NCBI GenBank assembly: GCA_903875045.1
Contig: CAIQUS010000014.1
Span: 44,492-108,491, forward strand
Source of the DNA: an uncultured Bacteroidales bacterium
GTDB taxonomy: Bacteria; Bacteroidota; Bacteroidia; Bacteroidales; FEN-979
DNA length: 64,000 nt
Direction of reading: 5' to 3'
The notes beneath the pieces are model-generated. The model saw nothing but the letters and a program-made list of their open reading frames with translations. It searched no databases and was not told the origin of the DNA. Numbering within the stretch: the first letter of the stretch is position 1; each line of letters starts with the position of its first letter. Below are positions 21,052 through 30,200 of this stretch, one piece after another. The position numbers and the translations under genes were made by a program.

Positions 21052-23676
21052 TTAATTGCGGTTCTTAGGGCGAGCCTGCAAGGGGCCTAAAATAAACTCA
21101 AGACCCACGGCCTGATCGCCTTCGATCGACCGCTTAATTTCAAAAGGAGATATGGCAGGGGATACAATCATATCCAAAGTCTTCAATTGGGCAATATCAA
21201 TTCTGGCAAAATATTCACCGGGGGGAATTCCAAGAAAAGAAAAATAACCATCTTCCTCTGTCAATGTTTTTGCTACAAAACTGGAATCCGGCCTGAAAAA
21301 CGAAACTATGATGCGGCCAAGCCCCTTTTTATTGTCATCGTCTTTTAGAAATACCATCCCGGATACCTCCCCCATGACCCTGATTGGCACCTGAATAATT
21401 TTGTATTGGTTTGGATTGACTGTGACACTTATGATTGGCTTGGGAATCTGCCATGAAACGTTTTGAAAACCTGAACGGTCTAGTTCAATATAATAAGTTG
21501 TGAAAGGTTCCAGTTCGGAAACACGTATCGTACTGTCGTGATTGTTTTTCTCCAAACGTCCACCACTTATTCGAAAATTAAGCCCTAATACTTTTTGCTC
21601 ACCTTTATCGAACACATCATTGTCGTTCATATCTAAAAACGGCGACACCAGGATGCCCCCCTTTCCAACAGCAGAATTACGGGAAAGTTTTACATTTCCG
21701 CCTTTGCCTTCACAAACGATGCTCCCTCTGGCAAATTGGAGAGATGAAACAACTTTATCTGCATATCTGACGGTAGCATTCGTTTGAAGGAATGAAAAAT
21801 CATATCGGAGTCCAATCTGGACTGTATTTCCGTTATTGATAAAATTCTTTTCAAAAAGCAGATTAATACTCCCATTTTGGAGAACCCTTTTCTCTACTTC
21901 CAGTTTACAGGAAAGGAATTTGGCCTGACTCCACATGAACTGTACCTGAGGGGTAAATATTATTTTTGCCGGCAACTTTATCCCAAGAGAAAGATTACTG
22001 AAAATACTGGGGCTGGAGGGGTCAATAAAAAGAGCGTAAGTGGTAAGGTTCGTGCTGATACCCAATAAATTGCCTGACATCAGCAACTCAGATGAGTAAT
22101 AGTTTGATCCCGAAAAAACGGTTTGACTTAAACTTAAACGAATAAGTGATGAAAATAATCGGGTGCGGACAGGCAAAGAAATCACTGCTTTTCTCTCTTC
22201 ATTGAAATTACTGGTAATCGCTTTTTGGGTTTTGCCAATATTGGTGTAATACAGTTCAACTAAAATATCTGAGGGAAAACGGTAAGTGGCCACCCCTCTG
22301 AATCTGACACCAAAGGCATACTCGGCCGACACCAAAAGACTTGTTGAAATCCGAAGTGAAAAGTTGGCAAATGGTATTAAGGGACTCTGAGGTATGGTTG
22401 AAAGATATTCCACCCCGGTGCCAATGGTAAGCCGGCGACTTACCCCGTAATTCAGATTCAGTTTCGAATACATGCTGTTTTGCATGTTTTCAACCATCCC
22501 CGCATTCAATGTATACTCAAACTTGCGTGGTGGTAAAAAATTAAATGGAATACGAATTGTTTGCTCACGTGTATGTTCCTCTCCCCATGGCCCATAAAAC
22601 CGAAGTTTGACCAGCGAATTTCCATATACCAATGGCACTTCAAATGAAAAATACCCGGAAGCATCCGCCTTCACATAATCAACAAGCACATAATTTACAT
22701 AGAGTTCCACTACCCATCCGGGCTCTGTATAATCACTAAGCGTATAGGTACAGAAAGACCGTTGAAATGTGGTAGGGGTGTTGGAAACCTGAACCCCTAC
22801 CACCGGTGCATTTAAAGACATGATCGATTGCATGGGAATTTTTCCCACCATAACTTGTTTGACTACTTTGAAATCGTTATTGGCAAAATGCCACATATAA
22901 TTTTGCTGACGTCCTTCAAATGGTTGATTATTAGTGTAATTGAAATTTGCCGACAATTCTCCTCCTGCCAGTAAACCACCCAAAGCCAGGTTAAACCGGA
23001 CATTACTCTTTTCATGCATCCGTTCGGTAGCCGACACCGCCCAATCTGCTGCCCCAAAGTGAAAAAACGGATAATTTCGTTTTATGATTGTATCGGGCTT
23101 AATGTCTCCTTTAAGCCTGTTAAGGTTCGTCCTCATCATGGCCAGTCGCATCTCCCTGATCACAGGCAGTTCAAGTTTTGTGGTAACCATCACCGCCATG
23201 CTGTTGAACGCAAAGCTGCATTCAAGGCCAAATATTGCACCAAAGTAATTTGATTTCAGATATAAGTTATTTTCGGTCCTGATCAAATCGCCCTGATTCA
23301 AATTATGAACGATATTATGATAATAAATTTTATTATTCACCCGGTCAATCAGAAAAGGAGATTGTTGGTTGATAAAAAACCCAGACACCGTATCAAACCC
23401 GGGAGTTGGGGTATTCTGGATTTTCAGAAAGGAAAAAACATCGGTGACCGGAAGATATAAAACCTCTCCACGCAAATAGGCAGGCATTTCAGCGCTTCCG
23501 ACCTGCCTGATAAAAAGAAAAACAGAAATCTCTTCGAAATCAGGTTCTTCCTGTGATGAAACCTGCTGCGGAAATATGACGATTATTAACCAGAGTACAA
23601 TGAAAGCATACCGTAAGCCCGAACCGTCCCTGTAATTATTAAATCCGGAATTTTTGTATGCATTTTCGTCTGTCAA
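21052..23676 (-). CDS. Usher-like outer membrane protein (chaperone-usher type)
   Basis: 874 residues, the usual usher length. The start appears to be TTG (23674-23676), because no in-frame ATG precedes the hydrophobic signal segment (about 22-42, ending QVSSQ). Residues about 50-125 resemble an usher N-terminal periplasmic domain (MPAYLRGEVLYLPVTDVFSF). A long amphipathic beta-strand region follows, consistent with a barrel. A plug-like segment near 285-375 has the usher signature order FQRSF, VVELYVNYVLVDYV, GYFSFEVPLVYGNSLVKLRFYG. Near the C-terminus are an SdrD_B-like motif (FLDMNDNDVFDKGEQ) and a carboxypeptidase-regulatory-like domain (EEDGYFSFLGIPPGEYFARI). Ushers translocate chaperone-bound subunits. 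The adjacent DUF4402 proteins and PapD-like chaperone support this role. The family assignment rests on motif order and context, without a profile search. Confidence 0.75.
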   Translation of the reverse strand: MTDENAYKNSGFNNYRDGSGLRYAFIVLWLIIVIFPQQVSSQEEPDFEEISVFLFIRQVGSAEMPAYLRGEVLYLPVTDVFSFLKIQNTPTPGFDTVSGFFINQQSPFLIDRVNNKIYYHNIVHNLNQGDLIRTENNLYLKSNYFGAIFGLECSFAFNSMAVMVTTKLELPVIREMRLAMMRTNLNRLKGDIKPDTIIKRNYPFFHFGAADWAVSATERMHEKSNVRFNLALGGLLAGGELSANFNYTNNQPFEGRQQNYMWHFANNDFKVVKQVMVGKIPMQSIMSLNAPVVGVQVSNTPTTFQRSFCTYTLSDYTEPGWVVELYVNYVLVDYVKADASGYFSFEVPLVYGNSLVKLRFYGPWGEEHTREQTIRIPFNFLPPRKFEYTLNAGMVENMQNSMYSKLNLNYGVSRRLTIGTGVEYLSTIPQSPLIPFANFSLRISTSLLVSAEYAFGVRFRGVATYRFPSDILVELYYTNIGKTQKAITSNFNEERKAVISLPVRTRLFSSLIRLSLSQTVFSGSNYYSSELLMSGNLLGISTNLTTYALFIDPSSPSIFSNLSLGIKLPAKIIFTPQVQFMWSQAKFLSCKLEVEKRVLQNGSINLLFEKNFINNGNTVQIGLRYDFSFLQTNATVRYADKVVSSLQFARGSIVCEGKGGNVKLSRNSAVGKGGILVSPFLDMNDNDVFDKGEQKVLGLNFRISGGRLEKNNHDSTIRVSELEPFTTYYIELDRSGFQNVSWQIPKPIISVTVNPNQYKIIQVPIRVMGEVSGMVFLKDDDNKKGLGRIIVSFFRPDSSFVAKTLTEEDGYFSFLGIPPGEYFARIDIAQLKTLDMIVSPAISPFEIKRSIEGDQAVGLEFILGPLQARPKNRN

Positions 23677-23708
23677 AGTAAACCTGAATGATTTGATGGT
23701 GTGTCTTG

Positions 23709-24215
23709 CTATTCCTGGATAAACATCACATAGAATGAACCACTATAACTTCCCGGGGGGTTGGCAAGTGGGTTCCCAACCTCTAATACGCCTCCGATGT
23801 AAATCATCAGTGTCCCATTTGGTGAAGAAGATGATAAAATAAACGGGGAAGCCGGATCAGAATCCCCCAGGGTCATTGTCATCTGACCACCATGATTGCC
23901 CATTATATTCGCTGCAGGACCAGCTAAAAAATGGACCACTGTACCCGGATTTCCTTCCAGCCTGAAAATTGCCGGAAAATACAAATAGCCATTGTTTACC
24001 AGGATGATATCACCCATGGAAGTCCTTATTCCTGAAGCCTCTACGATAACTGATCCCCCGCCTACACTCTGTAAAAAAGCCCCGAAACTCAGGCTCTGGA
24101 CAAGTGATACTGAAACCGGTTTCGGTGGCATTTCCTGGGCATTGCCCCTATCGATCATGAATACCAGGAGTACAATAAGAATAAACGTCCTGGCAATTAT
24201 ATTGAAGACTTTCAT
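23709..24215 (-). CDS. DUF4402-like secreted protein (third pilin-like subunit)
   Basis: 168 residues from the ATG at 24215; a TTG two codons upstream is less likely. A signal peptide (MKVFNIIARTFILIV to about NAQ) is followed by a small beta-rich domain beginning VSVSLVQSLSFGAFLQ and ending PPGSYSGSFYVMFIQE, the layout of DUF4402 proteins (first strand, FG motif, C-terminal GxYxxxFxV strand). It sits 32 bp upstream of the usher-like gene and 37 bp downstream of the 2728-residue giant, so co-expression is likely. Its C-terminus lacks the VTVNYN ending of the other two copies, so it may be a minor, tip or anchor subunit (inference). Confidence 0.7.
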   Translation of the reverse strand: MKVFNIIARTFILIVLLVFMIDRGNAQEMPPKPVSVSLVQSLSFGAFLQSVGGGSVIVEASGIRTSMGDIILVNNGYLYFPAIFRLEGNPGTVVHFLAGPAANIMGNHGGQMTMTLGDSDPASPFILSSSSPNGTLMIYIGGVLEVGNPLANPPGSYSGSFYVMFIQE

Positions 24216-24252
24216 TTTCAATTTATAAATTTTGTTTTCGTTCTTGATCTAA

Positions 24253-27200
24253 TCATTGGGTATTGATGTAAACTTTCCTGGTTAAAACAGCATCGCCCAT
24301 CGACAGGTTAACAATATAAATTCCCGTGGGGTAATTCAAATCCATTTCTGTATAGCCCTCAACAACAATGCTTTTACGCAACAATCTTTGACCTAACAGG
24401 TTATAAATAGTTAAATCAGTCTGTTTCCCCGTACCAAGTTTTGAATATATAAATAATCGGTTCCTGAAACTATAAATATAAAAGGGATCTTCATTTACCG
24501 GCTTATACCTGAGATCTGTCAGACTGAAAATAACTGAAAAACGATTGTCATATTCACCAGGGACCAAATACACCTGATAATCAGGATGCAAGGCAATATT
24601 TTGTTTTATCCCTGTTTCACGGTCACAAAAATAGATAAAAAGATTTGGTGGCATGCTCTCAACATCATTGATATGAAAAAGAACACCTCCCTCCTGCATT
24701 GTTTTTAAACCGAGTTTCACCTCCGTAATGCTGTCAGCCGGATAAGGAATACCGCAAACAGATAATCGGCTCATATCACTGGTTACAGCGTACAGGTTCG
24801 GTTCAAGAATATCAGTATTCATCAGTTTAAGTGCATCGTATTGAGAATCAAACATCATGGTGGCATCATCCTTAAAATAAATGACCATCGGGTCACCGGA
24901 TGAGCCATCAACACAATTTCTGGCGTTAATTCGCAGCAACGGATATCCTGGTTCTGATGATTTCTTATAAAAATTCGGAGTCAAATTATTGACCCTGACG
25001 CCATTGGTAAATATTAATGTTGAAGCAACCGGATAAGCCCCGTTGGAAACATGGATAAAAAAACCCTGCATTGCAGCAATGATATTATTTGCTACACCAT
25101 TACTTGAAACTCCGTTAACATAAGAACTGTAAGTACCGGTGTATTGATCAGTATTCCCAACGTTAAAATAGTACACTGCATTGTCAATATTTGTCCGGAC
25201 CCACCCTGTGGCGGCATCCCAGTTGATGGGTGAAGGATACGGATTCCCAATCAGGTTGAAACCGAGTGTAAAGGGCCTGTTGCTGTTAAACAAGGTTAGC
25301 GGGATCATGTTCCTGTTATTAACAACCCCAAAAAGATCAACAGTATCTGCATCAAAGGATGGCCCGAAATTAACCGCATACCCATGCATCGGGTTGAGAA
25401 TTCCGGATGAGCTGGTATAGTTTAACCAGCCTGCAAAAAAGCGATTTTCATCATACCTGTACAGCGTTGGAAATGATGCTGTTAAATTCACATGGTCACT
25501 GAATTGACCTACTGTAGCCGACTGAAAAGGCGAACTAAAATATTTATACCCGAACCCCGTTGGAAGATATCGTTGCATAATCAAGTCCCCGATCACCTCA
25601 CCGGTTCCGGTACCATCAACCAGCGCAGTTTGTGTTTGGCCTGATAACAAGGTCAGATTCTTATTGGCACTAAGATTTCCATTAGTCAACAAAACACCAT
25701 GAAGTTTTTGCTTTTGAGCGTTAACAGATGTAGTACTGCCTGATTCAACGATCAAGTTTTCAAACAGGGTTGGTGAAGTTCCACTGATAGCTTGTCCCGA
25801 ACCGTTAAATGCAATTGTTCCGCCATTATGATTGAATGTTCCATTGTTAGTGAAATCCAGTGCGATTTTTATTGTATCTGAGGCGGGTGCTGTGAGTGAT
25901 GCCCCTGAATTGATAATGATGTTGCCAAAATTGGTAATTTGGGTTCCACTTATAAGGGTGACACTGTCAATCACCACGCCTCCTCCGTTGTGAATGAAAG
26001 TTCCGTTATCTATCCAGTTGCCAAGCACAATAAAGTTAGCAGCACTAATGCCGGTGAGTATTTTTTCGCTGCCAATTTGAAGGTTGTTAAATGTTGTTGT
26101 TGAACTTCCGCTGAGTGTTGTATTCCCGCTAAAATAAACAGTACCTGAATTGTGATTAAAAGTACCATTGTTAATAAAATCACCGGCAAGTCCAAAGGTT
26201 CCCGACATGGGACCAGTCAGGCTGCACGCCTGGTTAATCTGCACTTTGTATAGTGTGGGTGGTCCTGTTCCGCTAAGTAAAGTTGTTCCGTTAAAAAAAG
26301 TTGTTCCGGAATTGTGATTGAATAATCCATCATTTATCCAGTCGCTGTTCAGGTATAACTTACCTACCGAAGATGCAGTGAAATTGCTGCCGGTTAAATT
26401 TGTCAGCGAACCGTTCAGAAGGATGTCAACATCAGCCATTAGTTTATTCCCATTTCCCGACAGCACTAATCTATTATAGGTTTGAGGATAAGGAAAAATA
26501 GCCGTACCGGTAGTGTTGAACAACTCAATGGCTCCTCCGTTAGCTGAGGTAAATAAAATAAAATTGCCTGCCGGGAAAACATAATACCCATAAGATGATG
26601 CCGTTAGCTTTATTGTTCCTGTTCCGGTAACTGTTCCGAAATCATGCCCAACCGTACTACCCAGATCAAGCATTGCGGTTCCATTCAGGGTAAGGGTATA
26701 TGCCCGGTGCCCGGTACTATTTGAAGTCACCGTATGTCCGGAAGCAATAACCACTACCTGTCCGTCAGGTGAGGCCAAAGCAGGCGGTCCGGTATGAGCA
26801 ACAGTCGACCAGGTATTTACATCATTCCATGGACCGCCCAGCGTTGCATTGCGACTGAAATATTTTAATATTGTCTGAAATTCAGAGGGATAACCTGCGG
26901 TGTAATCTCCATTTAAATAACCTGCATCTGGAAAAGAAAATTGGTGCAGCGTGGTGTTAACTGCAGGTCCCTGCGTCCACACAGTATCATAAAACCGACC
27001 TCCGATGTATTGATTTTCGTCTCCGTTCACATCTGCTAACAGATAATTATAATAGTGGCTGGCTGTCAGACCACTAAATCCGGAACTTACGATATGCCAG
27101 TAATAACTTAATTGATAGTCTCCGGGGTCTGTCGTACAAAAATGTTTAAAATTTACCGGAACCATGGTGATCGTTCCTGGTGCAGTATTGGCTGTAACAT

Positions 27201-30200
27201 TAATTCTGGCCGGTGTGTATTTTTGAGGACACCCAACCGGAAAGGTAAAATCGTGGGCTGAAGCCGGATAAGATTTTCTAACTCCGGCATCACTGGTCAA
27301 CCCATTGGTTCTTATATAGCTGGTAGATGAATTTCCGACAATTGATCCCGGGGTTGTACTGGATAAAATCAGTAAATTATTTCCAATATCAAGAATCCTT
27401 CCTTGAAAAGTCAAAACACCGGTAATATCCATCGTTGAAATCATGGAAACATCCTTCGCGCTGTTCAGGTAAAGATTTCCAAATTTTCCTGTACCATTTC
27501 CCGATAGAATTTGTACCGATGAACCTGCAAGCAAAATCCTGCCGGTTCCAGTGTGTTTGGCGGAATTAGTGATATTCCCAATCACAGTAATGATATTTCC
27601 GCCATCATCCAGAATACCATTGGACAAGGTCAGGTCACGGTTAACTCTTACGGCGGTGTTGGAAAGTAAAGTTATGGTACCTGTCGGATGGGTATTCGTG
27701 ATCACCAATTTGGCAAAATTGGTAATATTTCCGCCAGTCCCGGTAATGTTTTGTGCCGCTGTTGTCCCATTGAAGGTTGTTACCTGTTGAAAGGAACCTG
27801 TCCGGTAACCTCCTGTAGTTACCCCTGCCCCGCCGTCTGTATTCAAATTGGTAAGACCTCCGGCAATAGTAACGTCAAGGCTGTCGGCATTGAAAACAGA
27901 GGTAGGCTGAATTGTCAATGTCCCTTTGAGGGTGATTCCATGGACGGAAAGTGTCAGTGTTTTCGATCTGGTTGTTCCGTCAACTGTTACATTATAAAGG
28001 GGTATCTGTGAATCAAGGGTCAAACTGTTCATATTACCTGTGCCTTCCGTGCTGGAATTTCCAAACACAATGGTACCACCGGTAACCGTTGAATTATCCG
28101 GTCGCAGGTAAAGATCATTATACGTGATGCTTCCCCCCCTCACAATATTCAATGTACCTCCAATCATGTTAAATGTACTTCCGGGGTTCAACACCTCAAG
28201 TTTGGCACGGGTCGCCTGAGATTTTCTCCCATTGATCGTCACCGTACCTGACCCGGATTGTTTATAAACAAGAGATCCGAGGCCATTGATCATGCTTCGT
28301 CGTACCTGACCATTTACAAACAGAGTTCCACCGCTAACTTCAATCGTTGGATATCCTGCCCCAGAATATTCGATATCATTATTAATGCTGTCAGTAGAAT
28401 TTCCAATATAAATCCCCCCTGATTTTACCTCTATCATCCCGGCCAGAATAACATCAACATCATCATTGGCAGCAGTAGCAACCAGAATCGACCCTCCGCT
28501 TGCTGACAGGCAGGTTGTTGAAGGAATGGTAAATTTCTGGGTTGCAACCGTAACTGATAACGTGGTCGTCGACAACCTGAAAGTTCCATTGACCAGAGTC
28601 AAAGGCAAAGGGTTGGCCACAATATTGGAAAACCGAAAGTCCGTGGATGTGACATTCAGAACCGATGTAGCCGAGATTCCTTTATCAAGAGTTAATGAGT
28701 AGAAATCGGTGGTGGCTCCCCTCCCCGAAATGGAAGCAGGCTGAGAACCGGTAAAAGTAACATCACATCGGTAAGGATTCGCCGTGATGGGACTACTCAA
28801 ATCAAATGTGCCTCCATTTACCAGGTTCCCACCCATTGAAAGTTTATGGGAAACAACTGTACCTGAAGTCGCAAGATTTAAAATTGCGTTTACTGCGATG
28901 GAACAATGCCTCTCTATTCTGATCGTCTGAACAAAACCACTCGGTATCACCAGATTTCCTCCGTTAACAAGTAAGTCCACCTTAATGGTTAAGCTATGTG
29001 CAGTTGTTCCATTAAGTTTAGCCAGAGCTGTTGTCGCACTGCCACTGATAGTCAGATTGCCATTAACAACCAGGTTGGTATTTGGCATGGTGATAATTCT
29101 TGTACCAGTGGGAGTCAGGGTAAGATGAAAATAATTCGAAATTGCCCTTGATGTCGGGGCAGCCGAAACTGACGGGATGAGAAAATCAACAGTTCCACTA
29201 TAATATTCCACCGTACCTCCGGCTGTACCAAGAAAATTACCAAAATCCCCTGCCGGGAAAACAGCCGTGGCACCAGTTGACGATATCCGCAATTTTCCTA
29301 AACTTCCAGGTATGACTGTACCGAAATTATGACCGGTGGTCGTTTTGATATCGAGGGTTGAACCTTGTTTGATGGATAAACTTCCTGAGAAAACTGACCC
29401 TGTCGAAACAGTTACTGTATGATTCAAACCACTGCCGTTCCCAATAAAAACCGGATTAAACGGACCGGGGGCAGTTGTTGCCGCAGGTCCGCCATAGGCC
29501 TGGTTTGACCATGTCGCCGGGGTAGACCATTCGCCACTCGCCCTACTGTAAAAAGCAGTAACTGAATCGAATGCGGAAGGGATCCCTGCAGTATAATCAC
29601 CGGTAAAACTATTTTCTGCCGGAAATAAAACCAAATTTGTTGTTTCATCAACGAGGTTTACATCATTGGTGTAAGTCCAGAATGCAGGAACATATTTCCC
29701 TGGAACGTACAGCACATTTTCGGCCAGCGTTCCATAATTGAAAGAGAGTGAAATTGAACCCGTCTGAAGATTTGAAAATCCGGATTCTTCAACTTTCCAA
29801 TAGTTCGGAAGGCAATTGGTATTTGAAACAAATGAATGTTTTGAAGGAACAGGTTTAACAGTTACGCTGCCAAATGTTGAAGGTTTTTTTTTCAGATGAA
29901 CAGTTGCCGGGGTATAAATCGTTCCAGTACCAATGGGAAAGATATAGGTGATCGTGTCAGCATAAGTCCTTCGGAGGCCACCATCGGAGGGCGCACCTGA
30001 AGTGAGAATAAACCTTGAATTGCTCATATTGCCGTCAATTGTGGCGATAGAGGACAAGGCGAGAAGGTACCGGGATATGTTAAACAACCTGTCATTCGCC
30101 AGGGTCAGTATTCCGGTAATCCCGATATCCGCAACGAGTGAAACCTGAGTTGAACCCGCTGCACCATTTGTATTGTTCAGTTCAAGATTTTGAAAAACCC

